Below are positions 10,812 to 23,043 of a DNA stretch of 64,000 nucleotides, piece after piece; the first letter of the stretch is position 1, and each line of letters starts with the position of its first letter. The DNA lies in NCBI GenBank assembly GCA_037043015.1, contig CM073325.1:4528501-4592500 (forward strand), written 5' to 3'. The notes below the pieces were generated by a model, which made no database searches, had not been told where the DNA came from, and saw only the letters and a list, made by a program, of their open reading frames with translations. This DNA is from Bryum argenteum (taxonomy: Eukaryota; Streptophyta; Bryopsida; Bryales; Bryaceae). Made by a program: the position numbers and the translations under genes.

Positions 10812-13800
10812 ATGGTGCCCACCGTCTCCCTTGCTCTTTGCTCTTTGCTCTTTTCTTTTCCCTCCATTTCCTGCAGCAATTTACTGATTCTCAAGGGTTT
10901 CGGTGTTGCTGCAGTTTCACATTGCGGCTATCAACGATGTCGACACCTCGCGCGACGTCGCAGAACCCCTGGCTCCCACAAAAGAAGCTCAGGTATTGAA
11001 ATTTTTATCGAAACTTTGAAAAGCTCGATCACAATGCAAGTACTTGATACATTACGATTGATTGAAAATCCTATCAGGAGTCCCGGTTGACGCAAATGTA
11101 CGGAGAGGCGTTGTCTTGTGTGCAAGATGGCCAAATCGAGAAAGCACAGAGTCTTTTCCAGAGCATTTTGCAAGATCCTATATCAATCAAGGCTCAGGTA
11201 CGATTGCTTTTCTCATGTCTGAAATTAAGAGTAGCTGAATACATCCGATCACGACTGATTTTTAAGAAATTTGTTTTTACAGGCTGAACCTGTTTCAGGC
11301 TCCAAAACTATGCTTCAACTGCGGTTAGTACCTGCGGATTTTCTGTTTCTGTATTTTGTTTTGTCTAATCAGAACGGTGCTAGAGTTTGATTGCTGCAAT
11401 GAGATTTTCTTGCGGAAGTGGTCGTGAAGGACGTTGAGTCTCATGTGGATTTTCAGCTCGTTGAAGTTGAGCGTACGCTCATCGTTTAGGGTTTAGGTTG
11501 TTTGCTGAAAGTAATTTTGATCTCAGGTACTCGGCTTTGAAGAACCTTGCAGACACGTATTCAATGCAGGGCAGTGACCACCGTGGCGAAGCTGTGGATT
11601 GCTTTCTACAAGCAGCTGCCATCGATGGAAAGGACGTCGTTTTATGGAATCGGCTTGGAACTCTTTCTTGTGCACTCGGCAATCTTAATATTGCTCGTCG
11701 AGCTTTTGAGGAGGGTTTGCGTTGCAGCCCGCGTCATTGTAAGCTTTGACTTACCATTGTGCTTTATTAGAAAGACTTGGTTATTGTACACCTCTGTGTT
11801 CTATTTAGCATCGTTTGCATCCGAAGAAGTGTAGTTCCTTTGTATTTGACATTAATGGTTCTGAAGCAGTACTTATTGAGAGGTAACTTATCATAATTCT
11901 TGAATTCTAGGGAGTTGCATGGAGAAGCTGGTAGAGATTCTAATTGCTGTGGGGGACGAGTCAGCATGTCTCTCCGTAGCTAAGCAGTTGCTGAAGCTGT
12001 CTCCGTCGCATCCCAGGGCGTTGCAGATTCAGCAGGCCATAGAACAAGGGGTCAATTCTCGTCCATCTGAGAGGTACATAAGTGAACGAGAGTTTTCTCC
12101 TGCTCTGAAAATATCTCCAAGAGGGTTTGACTTACTTCAACCAGAGTACTTCTGTCTCTCTTTTGCCAATAAACGGAAGCTGGAAGATGATCATGATAAG
12201 GAGAGGCAGATAAAGAGATTGAAGGTGCACGTCATCGATGTGAATCTCCCAGAAGCCTCCTGGTTTGCCCTTGTGAATGCAGTGACGGACGTTCTCAAGG
12301 GGGGTAGATTTTGGAAAGACAGTGAAGTCATACATAATGCTCCGATTCTAGTTTCACCCGGAGGAATCCAGCCTGAACAGCAGAAGGCTGCATCTGGCAG
12401 CGTTTCAGCTGGACTTGTAAACGCCAAATTGAAGTTCTCCCTCCAGAAAAGCAACCCGATCATCGTAGATCTTAACAGGGAGTACAAAGAAGTGGGAATG
12501 GGCGAGGAGGCAGAGATGCAAATTGGAGAGCCTTACAGTAATTCTATTGCCAAGACACCGAAGGAAGGAAATAGAGAAGGGTCGGGAGTGTCCCCATCGC
12601 TGGTTGAACCGCGAGTTGAAGCTGCTACAGAGACTCGTACGGAGGGACACAAGGACTTAGAGGTAGCTTCTACATTGCAGAAACATCAAGGCTCCGGGGA
12701 AAAACTGGAAGTTCCCAAAGCATTAGACCTATCAAAGCCACCAGAGCCTGCAGTTGAATGGGACCAACCGTCGCAAGAGCGTCGTAGTACTCGGCTTGAG
12801 AAACTGCGTAGCGGTAGGAAATTTGACAAGGAGGGAGAGGGGTTAAGCCACTGCAACGATCCCGCCAGAGCATTGAAGAAGACATTGGAGCCGTTTGTGA
12901 TTCCAAAAGTTGATCCTGGAGCCACTAAATGTCAACCTATAGTTGAGAAGATCATAAAAGTGGAGCCTGTTTCAGGAGGCGATTCTACGTCTTCGTGTGG
13001 TCTCAATGGACCTGCACAACCAGAGGGTCATCTGAAAGGGAATGGGACACATAACAGCGGAAGTGAGGAGAAAGTAGTGCTTCGGTTTTTGAAAGATATC
13101 TCAAAAAATAGCGGAATCTACGACGTAGCACAATCGTTGTTGGAAAGAGTTGTGGCGTCCGGTCCGAATCAAAGAAAATCCTTGTCATGGCTGCTTTTCC
13201 TTGAAAAACTGACGCGAATGTGGGCAGCTGATCGAAGTGCTGCTTGCAGCCTATTTCTGGCCGAGGTTTACATGGATATGGCTACTTCAGCTACGAACGA
13301 TACAACTGCGTCCCAATGTTTCCAGGACTGTAATTACAACGTCTGCTGCCTGGTTGAAAGTGCCACTGCGCATGGATTGAACGAGAATGAGAGGGAATCT
13401 GCAGGTAGGAATAAGGTTGGAGGTTCCAAGAATTTCAACTATGATTCCAGCGAACTCGCTTCAGGCCGGGTGGATGCACACTCGTTTTCCCAAATCAAGA
13501 TTCCCAATAGTCAGAATTTACCAGAGTTGTCTCCATTGGATCAGAGGTATGATTGGTCATTCTGGACTCGGTATCACTGGTTGTGTGGCAGGCTTTGGGT
13601 ACATTCTGGCCAGTGGGAGCAGGCTCATAGAGAATTCGAAAGATGCCAAAGGATACTGGAGTATCAAGAAGGCAGAGAAGGATCTGGTGCTCTCATTCTG
13701 TTACCGCATTGTAAGTTGGACAAAGAAATTTCCCTGGACCGTGTGCATGGGAAACTTCACGAGTTGCGGGTGGAGAATATTTTAAAACACTCAGCTGCTA

Positions 13801-16800
13801 AATTGCTAGAAAAAGGCCAGTATGAAGATCTTATTCAGTTGCTTCAACCAGTTCTATTAGAGGGAAACGGTCGGTCTTCGAAGAAAGCTACTTGTGGAAG
13901 CGACGAGCTCAAGAGAGGTGACGCTGCGGTTTCATCACACGAATTGAAAGGGCTGGAGATGTTAATTACCGCATGCGATAACATAAAACCTCCGAATCGT
14001 GTTCTTGCTCTTCAATGTCGCGAGCTTCGGCTTAGACTTCTATGCCGTGCCGCTGGATTAGCGGAGGTGAAGATTGGGGACGATAGTGATAGTGCTTTCA
14101 GTACATTGGATACGGAAGTGGATGTTACACAAGCTACTCCGGACGGTCCTTGGATCAAGCTTGTTGCTGACGAAATCCATCATATTTCCCTTTGCGCGGC
14201 TCTCCTGAGTGAGGCAGTGGAGGGATCAGAAGGATACAAATCACTTTCACCAGCTTTGGGGCGTACGCAGGTGCTCCTGCTTACCTTGATGTGCCACTTT
14301 GTACAGACACTGTCACATCGCAAGGGCAATACAGGAGTAGCAAATCTTAGCCTGAGTACCCAAGCGTACAGCAACTGCTTTGTAGATTCTGCCATTGCAT
14401 TCTGCCGTCTACAGCATCTGCAGCCTGCTGTCCAAATGGAACACCAGGTACCACAACCCCCAATTGTTCTTATACGTATTTGATTCTTCCATTTGAGCTT
14501 GATGTGTAGGTTAGAAACGTCCTGGGACTCATAGGCGCAAGTAAAGCTTGTATGGCCTAGAGTTGCATCACAGAGATGTACTCGAAATTGCTGCCTCTCA
14601 CTAAGGCTGGAGCTTATCGCCTTGATGCATTGTGCTAGGGGCCATGGTTGGATTGTTTACTTTCTGATTATGGTTATGGCAAGTCCAAGACTAGCTATCT
14701 TCTCATGTACGTGTCTGTTCACTCAATTGCACAGGTATCTCTACTGGTTACTCTCCACGACGTTCTGGCAGAATATGGACTTTGTTGTGCTGGGAAAGAT
14801 TCTGAAGGTGGCGAAGGAGCATTTCTTAAGATGAGCATCAAGCATCTTGGAGCACTTGAGGTCCGCTTGAAGCCTCAGATCACTAATAAGTCTCCTGTCA
14901 AGGCATGTAAAGACGAACCACTTGAAAAGGAAATAATTATTGACGACGATGTAATGATCATCGAGAAACCCAGCCCTCGTCCAATAGAATTGAACGATGG
15001 TGCAGCGGAAGAGAAGCCTGTCGTTGAGAGCAACGAGGTTATATCCATTGACGATGAGGGACAAGATGTTGAGTCGATAGATATTGAGAAAAAACGGGAG
15101 GAACTCGGCATAGATTATGCACTTGACCAAAGTTTCTTTTGTCTATATGGGCTCAACTTGCGTGGAGAGGCTACTGGAAGTGAGGGTCTTTTGGACCACC
15201 AGAACACAAACCGAGGGGATTACAAGTCAAGGGAACAGTGTGCTGGCGTCTTGCAGTATATACTACCTTATGCAAAGGCTTGCTCGGTACGAAGTCCTTA
15301 CTCCTACTTACATTTTATCACTCTATTCACACCATGGTGGTCCAATGTTCTATGGAGGGTCAGTGTATGCCAGATTCCGACTCCTTTTTTATTTGCACAG
15401 AAATACACATTCATGATGCTCAAATTTCATCGTTCTCATATGAGGTGTCGCTGCAATATTTGTGCAGAGAGCTGGCTTGCTGAAGCTAAAGAAAGTATTG
15501 CGTGCAGTTCACAAGCAATTTTCTTGTCCCCCTCCAGAGTTTCTGTCGGAGAAGTCAGTGGATTTATATCTAGAAGATCCAGACTTTGACGAAGACAAGA
15601 TTCGGAACCTGATAAATTCTGCTTCAAGTGCTGAGCAAGTTGTGAATCATGCTCTGTATTCTAGGAGAAAAGAGAATCTCAGTATCTCGAAGTCAGGAGC
15701 TTCAGTGAATATTGACATTGATGCTCCGGCTGCTACGAAGGGTGCCTCCGCGATTTCTTCCAGTAAAACACCAGACAGGTCTCTTCCCGGAGCAAGCGCT
15801 GAGGCAGAGAACGGTCCTTACACCAAAGTTTATGAAAACTTGTACCACCTTGTTGCTCAGGTCTTTTATCTTTGTCCACTGCTATTTAGCATGTGCATCA
15901 TATTCTGATTATTGTTTGCTATACTTCTTCCATCTTTCTCAATCTTACTGGTTACGCACAACGATTGCTGTTTTATTAAAGTTGGTGTGTGTAGACATCA
16001 GTTATCAGTTTCAGGTAGTATATCCCGATCTATGTTTATAATTTGTTACGAAGGGATCCGAATTCTAGGGAGGCTGTCATACGTATAATAATCTTTCTGC
16101 AACGCAGGTTGAGGACATGAGTGCTAGTGATAAATGGCCTGGGTTTGTGCTTACCAAAGAAGGCGAGGAGTTTGTTCAGACAAATGCAAACTACTTCAAG
16201 TATGACCTCTGTTACAACCCAATGCGCTTTGAGAGCTGGTTGAAGCTTGCCAAGATTTTAGATGAGGTAAGAGATTGAAAGGATTTTTATCAAATGAAAC
16301 AACCGCATTTGGCTTTGGCTGCTTTCACAATTTCGTATTTGGTCCTTACAGGTATTAGAACCACACTCTTTCCTGCACCTATCTATGCGGCTGAGGCTCT
16401 TTTTGTTTTGGTGCTTTTCAGGAAGTTGATTTGCTCTTGAATGATGGAAGTAAGAATATTAACGTGGTAGAATGGCGTAAAACTGGAGTCCTAGCATCTC
16501 GTGTGGAATTTAGTCGGCGTCAAAGTAGACGCAGCCTGTTGATGGCTCTTGCTCTTGCTGTCACTCCTGATCAAAAGGTGCAAACAAATCATTCACTCTG
16601 TTTATTTTTTGAGATCATTGAGTTACTTAATGTTCATGGATGTGAAGTTATTTCGTATAGCTTATGCTCCCTTCATATTTTGACATTTCATGCGATTACG
16701 GTCTGTTATTGCAGAGTGAGGTAAACGAACTTCTGGCCCTGGTTTACTATGACTCCATCCAGAATGTCGTACCCTCGTATGATCAAAGGCGGCACGTTCC

Positions 16801-19800
16801 TGTCCACGATGCTGCTTGGATCGCTGCCTGTAAAAATTCTTTAAGCCATTTCGAGGTTGCTTACTCTTTCAAGTATGTAATACTTCTCCACTTCGTTTCT
16901 TCCAATGTGAAGATGATCTACGATCATGATTTATCTAAGATGTAACATGTGATAAAATCGACTGATCGCTTCTGCAGACCGCACTGGACGCATGTATTCT
17001 ATTGTGGAAAACTTGACGAGAAACTGGAGTATCCTCATGAGGTGTCCCTTGCCTATTATAAGAGAGGAATAGACATGAATCCGACTGCTGTCGACCCACT
17101 TTATCGCCTTCATGCATCTCGTTTCAAGCTATTGTGTGGTTGCAGACACAGCGATAAAACCATTCTTCAGGTACTTTCTGATACCTTTCTTACCTGACCT
17201 CTACACCCTGTACGACAATACTTCAACCCGTAAGGTGCCCTTGCACCAATCTCTGTAGTAGATAGTTGCCCATTTATGCTTTTGTTCGGTCTTTTCTGAA
17301 GTAGAGATGTGAACAATCTGGTCGATCATTATCGTAGAAGTTATTTCTTTTACTCTTTCGATTGTGGTATCCCTTAAGTTTGTGTCCAAGTGTTGAATAC
17401 AAAGTTGTAGTTGAATAAGAGCCTTCGATAATGTGTGGTGTCTGATGAATTGCTCCTCCATGCTGCAGACTGTTGCAAAATATTGTTACCAACCCTCCAC
17501 CTTCGAAAAAGTGGAAACGATTTGTAAAGCTGCCGTCGGAGTCCTTCCCGACATAGCAAGCCCAGTAGGAGATTCCACGGTTGTGCCTGGTGAGAGTGGT
17601 GTGCGGGATGGCCCGGACTCACAAGATGCAGTAACAGGAAAGGTGTGGTTCACGTCTCCTGCTATTTCATATAAGAATTTTGAAAAGTTGCCGGCAGAGT
17701 GGTGCAAGGATTTACTATCTGGTACAAAGTGTATGTTGATGCAAACATTTAACGAGTTGAGATAGTATGAGATTATTGCTGACCTGCCGTGTAGTGCAAT
17801 ATTAGTGGCAGAATTGATTACTCCTGAAGAGTAGACCTTATGATTGGTATACAATTTTTGAAAAGCGTTTCTCTTTGTTGGATTGTAGGCAACCGAGAAG
17901 TTCGGCATCGCGGACCTGAAGGAGGATGTAGACAAGGAGCTTCTCAACCAGATCTGGAACATTTTGTTTGACGACTGTGCAACAGCACTGCAATCTTGTT
18001 TTGATGGAGAACTCAAACATTTTCACAAGGCTCGTTATCGATTGGCTTTAGGCTTGCATTGTCGTGGTGACGATCATGACCTTGAAAAGGCTAAGGAAGA
18101 ACTTGCGTTCTGTTTCAAGACGCACAGATCCTTGTTCACAATTAACATGTGGGAGATCGATGAAAGTCACTTACGAAAATCCAGGTATCAACTTCTCTTG
18201 TATTGTTCTTGATTGGATAGCTCAAACGGTGATGCAGTATAATTGAGAGTGTCAGTAAACGTCCTGACGGGATCAAGCATGATCCTCTAGTCGAATGAAT
18301 ACGACTCAACAGCTCATTTTGAAAATCGTCTTAGTCTTCTCGCACCCTTGAGTTACATCCTGCAATGGCAGTATTTATAGGAATTTTTTCTGTCCTGAGC
18401 ATTTGTAAGGTAAGGAGTTCCTTAATGTCGGCATATAGTGTAAGTTTCGACTTTGCTTTGCTCCTGCATATGCTTAAGTTGGTGTATCGTGTACGTTGAC
18501 ATCGATGCCTGTCTACATTTCAGGAAAAAACCTGCGCATCAGCGAGTTTTGGAGCTGGGGATGCCTGAAAGTTCCCGCAAATTCATCTCTTGTGTGCGGA
18601 AGTATCTCATTTTTTACTTGACTCTATGCGAAGAAACTGAAGATCTGTGCACCCTTGAGCGGGCTTACACATGCTTGAAAGCGGATAGAAAGGTGAGTTA
18701 TTTCTCTTAATTACATTCCATCTCTCTCTGCTGTGCTTGAATCTGTAGACATGCTTGAATTTATTACACATCTTTCAAGTATACTCCGCACAACATTCAT
18801 CCGGAACCGTTTTGTTAACTCATTTATCTAGACTACGTCTGATAATCCCGATGTATTGCAGTTCTCTTTGTGCTTGGAGGATATTTCTCGTGTAGCTCTA
18901 GGAAAATATATCTTAGCCCTGGCACGAGCGATTTGCCAAGCAGACTCCGAGGGGCCTTCATCGCAGACACGGTTACATCCTCTTTTGGAGAAAATGTTCA
19001 ACTTGTACATGGACTATGGAATCTCGTGGTCCGATTCAGCCGGATTAAGTTTGGCAGAAGCAGGAATCATGAACTCGCCAGAAGTTGCTGAAAGTGCCAT
19101 ATACAGGTATATAAATTCAGTTCAACGAGCCCATTTCAATGTCAGGGATGACATTATTTTATATGCAGTTATGGATCAGGCAAGTCTATGTGTTTGTTTT
19201 GGTACTGACGAAGCCCATTAATTGCATGCAGTTACACTCACCGGTACATCCAATTACTTGAGCTTGACAAGCGTGTAGACGCCCTTGAGGTTGTGAACGA
19301 ACGCATCAGGAAACGATTCAAGAATCCTAAGCTTGTCGGCGCACAGTCTGGACAAGTTTGCAAGCATGCTTGCTTTGCATGGTGCCGTGCTCTCTGCACT
19401 GCCCTTTGTTCCATCACCAGCATCTCGCAAGGAACCCTTCTGACAACGGCTTGGAGCGTGGAACAAGGACTTGAGGAAAGAAAGGATCAGGAGCAACTTG
19501 TCGTTAACTTGCAGGTAATGCCCTTGTTATTATTCGTTGCAGGCCTTCTTCGTGTATCTTTTCTTTTGTCCCTGAGCAGTATCAAAGGTGTAATACAATT
19601 ATCAAGGTTAACGTTTTCATACTCACTACTCAGATGGTCATGACATCATGGAATCATACCTTGGTGGAAGAGCAGCTCGTAGCTTATCTCTTTGATGCTA
19701 TTTTTAACTGTTCTTGGAAGAGCCACAACTTCAGCCCTGCGTGCAGATGGAAGAAAGGAGGGTTCTTAAATGAAACTATGGACTTAACCTTCCTCATCAT

Positions 19801-20889
19801 GTTTTGTTATCATGAAAAACAGGATGACTTTATTGCAACAAGCTCGTACGAAATGCACACGCTTCCCACACTAAGCCAGCATTCTCTGATACCCCAAGAC
19901 GGAGCTGAACCATCGAGCTCAGCCGCTGACACAGGCAGCTCTGCGACTCTAAGTGGGTCATATTCATTGATCAAGAAGATGAAGAATGTATTGGTCAAAC
20001 AAGCAAGTCCTGAGAATCTGGAGAAGGCGACTGCATTGTTACGTTCTGCGTACGTCTTTTACAGAGACAGCTTCTCTGGACCATTCCCCAGCGGAATCAA
20101 TCTGTACCTCATACCGCCAGGGAAGTTGTCCAATCGAACAGAAGGGGCATCCTCGTCATTGCCTGGAGGACCATTGCTTGGAGTAGAGCCATTGGATCTC
20201 AGCACTCCCAGAAAGCTACTGATCTGGGCTTTTACTCTCGTGCACGGGCGTACCGGTGGTGTAGCAGAGGCTGTGAAATACTGCGAAGAGCAGGCCAAGG
20301 TTCGCTCTACTTTCTCTTAGCATCCGTATGTCCGTATACCACATATGTGCGTTGATGTTGATGTCGAACTTGCAATCTTGCAGCCACGACCTAAGAAGGG
20401 GCCTGCTTCTCTCTCGCTTGGAACTGGCGCCTCAGTTCCAGTCTCCTCTGTAGCACAAGGTCTGTAACTTACCCTCTCCAGCCCTGTCGTCCTGCTCATA
20501 TGCTACCCGTTTTTCAGCATTCCAGCAATTTGAGTTTCTTCTTTAATAGTTGTTAGGATATAAAACCTAAAGTCTGGAAGCTGCTCTCAGTTGCAGTAAC
20601 GAAACTTTTGTCTTTATGGCTTTCAGAGAAGGCGCTCTACACCGAGAAATTAAGTTCTTTAGTAACCAATCCGCCAGTATCGCAGTCACCTGTTCCTGTT
20701 GAAGCAGATCGAAGTTGGGCACCAGTAGATGTGGAGTATTCAACAGCGCCAGTCGCAGTTCCAGCCCAAACAGCCGTCGAGGGAACTGGTGGGCTCGTCT
20801 ATGTACAAAGCTCCGTTGTAAATGTAGCAGTTTCTCCCAGACCTTTGAGTGCAAATGCAAGTCCTTCAGGTCAAGTGAGAGAGACGTGA
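10812..20889 (+). CDS. CABIN1-like subunit of the HIRA histone H3.3 chaperone complex
   Basis: I assemble exons 10812-10814, 10915-10992, 11078-11197, 11283-11323, 11527-11738, 11911-14447, 14735-15286, 15468-15860, 16108-16266, 16422-16577, 16715-16872, 16978-17170, 17469-17642, 17889-18184, 18524-18692, 18862-19106, 19232-19514, 19634-20299, 20384-20459 and 20627-20889; all phases close, giving about 2,257 residues. The N-terminus (M)[10 protein letters not shown]...[10 protein letters not shown] and the TPR-like stretch [13 protein letters not shown]...[14 protein letters not shown] match plant calcineurin-binding protein cabin-1-like proteins. With HIRA and ubinuclein, CABIN1 deposits H3.3 in the nucleus. 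Two acidic-flanked hydrophobic motifs ([15 protein letters not shown], about 14930-15060) resemble SUMO-interaction motifs. The ATG-only first exon is the weakest call, and exon 19634-20299 may hide an unspliced intron around 19740-19830. Confidence 0.88.
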
Positions 20890-21686
20890 TGATTAAGATA
20901 AGGATGAGACTCATGGTGGAAGAGGATACTGAGAAACTAGTTTTGTGCGACTGGCGCTGTTTGACATCTCCAAACAATGAGGGCTAAGAAAGTTTGTATC
21001 GTAAGGGTCGCACACTCGGGCAATGCATTGGCTAGTGATTGGCAGCATAGTTTGTAGGTTTATATTTATCGGTAGCGACTTGTCGGTGTAAATACTTGTT
21101 TGATTCTCAGTATACTACTTACAGTATTCTCAGTTATAGCACCTTAGGATGATGATCTTACATATTACTTTGGCTGTAGACCGTCCCATTATTGACCTGG
21201 AACATCCTCATTAGATGATACCTGAGTTGCGAATTTTATTTTTCTCATTTTCGTATATTTGTTGTAGACAACGTTTATTAGAGGTTTTAGTTTTCTGAAC
21301 AGAATGGATCGGGCAACATCTTTTAAGGTCTAGCTTGAATTAACCATGTTTGCACTAATCTTGTAATCACATCATAGAACACTTAAATGGTCCTAAAAAT
21401 GATCAATGATTACTTGATGCGTATATTGCTTGCAATGTTTTTGAAGGCATTAGCATCTTTTGAACTAGGTAATGTTCATTGAGTTGTGGTAGAAACTAGA
21501 CTAGGTCAATTACTCATTGTGTTGGCACTATAGATGAACATTCTAGTTCGTAACACGCCATGCTTGGAAATTGAAATGGCTTGTCATCATTCATTATGCC
21601 AATCAAGATGGAAGCTGCTAATCTCTCGCTTTCACAATTTTGTGCGCTTTCTTATGCTAATCAAAATGTCATGTTGCTAAGTTGTC
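20890..21686. other. CABIN1 3' flank, no further gene seen
   Basis: AT-rich sequence follows the CABIN1 stop and presumably includes its 3' untranslated region. No convincing open frame, repeat or RNA gene was recognised. Confidence 0.4.
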
Positions 21687-21790
21687 GCATTCACATTAAA
21701 CGTGTTCTTTTGAAGTTGGGTGCCAGAAAGCATTCACAGCCAGAAAGCATTCACATTAAACGTGTTCTTTTGAAGCTGGGTGCCAAAAAG
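21687..21790. repeat. Two-copy tandem duplication of a 44-base unit
   Basis: The unit starting GCATTCACATTAAACGTG occurs at 21687-21730 and 21747-21790 with two mismatches, separated by 16 bases that begin another partial unit. It lies inside an open frame (21581-21889), so that frame contains a repeated peptide motif HIKRVLLKLGA. A local duplication rather than a gene. Confidence 0.6.
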
Positions 21791-22167
21791 CGGAAGACAC
21801 TTCGTCTTGCACCTTTTACGGTTCTCTTTAATCAGTTTGGAACACGAGTAGATCCTTGTCATTTAATCTCCATGGGCATAGAGTTTTAAGCTTTTGGAGA
21901 TGTAAAAGGCTTGATTTCCTCTTGTACTTGTTTTAAAGTCAAGATTTATCATGTTCTTGTTATCTTAGAACAACCTTGGAGGATTGAGTTGTTGAAAGAG
22001 TGTGAAGAGGTCTTATTGTCTTGGTGGCGGATTACAAAAGTCTAGACTTCTTTGAGGCATCTGAAACGACCCGCGCGCATGTATGTTGCCTTCATTTGAC
22101 TCGCATGCTGATGATGGTATTAACTAACAATAAATTTGGTCGAATTATTTTTGCTTAGAGAGTTAAG

Positions 22168-23043
22168 ATGCTTGTTACGTTTTCAAAAAGTGTCCTAAGC
22201 TTATTGATGCTTCTAAGGAAAAAACCTAATGGTGCAAGGAATAAATGTTTTTATGAGTATAAAAAACTGAACGAGTGCGCAAAAGAATCTCATCCGCATG
22301 AAATTCTACTCGTCTACTTAGTAGATTCTTCGTTGTGTGCAAGTGGTGGTGAATGCTTGTTCATGTCATCTATCTCCGCTAACATTCGTGAGGTTGAAAA
22401 TGTACTTTGCGAAAAGGATAATGCATGCACAACTATAATCAACATAGCTTCTTCTACACAAATAGTTTCTAGTGATTAATTTCCTGTAAGCGATATTGAA
22501 GTTTGTAGTTTAGATTTTATCAACAACATAAACTCAGCCGTAGCAGGAGTTACTTGTGGTGTTGTGTCACACTTTTTTCTTGTAATAATGAAGAATTTTA
22601 TTCTATAATTGGTTGTTGAAAAAGTCATTTACAAGGAAGTGATCAATGGGCCTTAAATCGGCTTATTAAGTGGCAGCATTGTGAAGGCTTTGATGCTAGC
22701 ACTTCTTTTGAAAAGATTCCGCTTCAAGAGGAACATTCTGATGGCTAGATTTTTCTCCCCGCTGTGTAAATCTTATAGGTGCAAGTATTCCAGTAGTTTT
22801 ACTAGAAATATACTAGATTCTTTTTGTTGTGAGCAAGAGAGGCCTATCGGTGAAACTGGTTGTTTAGAGGCACAATTCAATGTTAAAGTGTATCAATACA
22901 AAGACTCGTACAAGATGTTATACAAAGACTTTGAGTTCGGAGTAAATGCCAATGCAAAAGAATTCATCAAGTACGTTTTGAATGTCACAATTATTATTCT
23001 TCAGATACATCAACTCTTTAATATGAGATTTCAAGCCAAGTAG
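22168..23043 (+). pseudogene. Decayed coding-like segments, unidentified
   Basis: Two open stretches (22168-22479 and 22681-23043) and short pieces in neighbouring frames (for example WQHCEGFDASTSFEKIPLQ near 22670-22730) have a coding-like look but are broken by stops and frame changes. No start, splice pattern or domain was recognised. It reads like an old, frameshifted gene or transposon relic; chance is possible in AT-rich DNA. Confidence 0.25.

Noticed and set aside
17643..17765. Extension of the CABIN1 exon at 17469 to the stop at 17765
   Set aside because: The donor at 17643 joins in phase to the next conserved exon, whereas the extension ends the protein prematurely.
19107..19180. 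Continuation of a CABIN1 exon to a GC-AG donor near 19180
   Set aside because: Joining there puts the next exon in a frame that stops at once; the GT donor at 19107 keeps the conserved frame.
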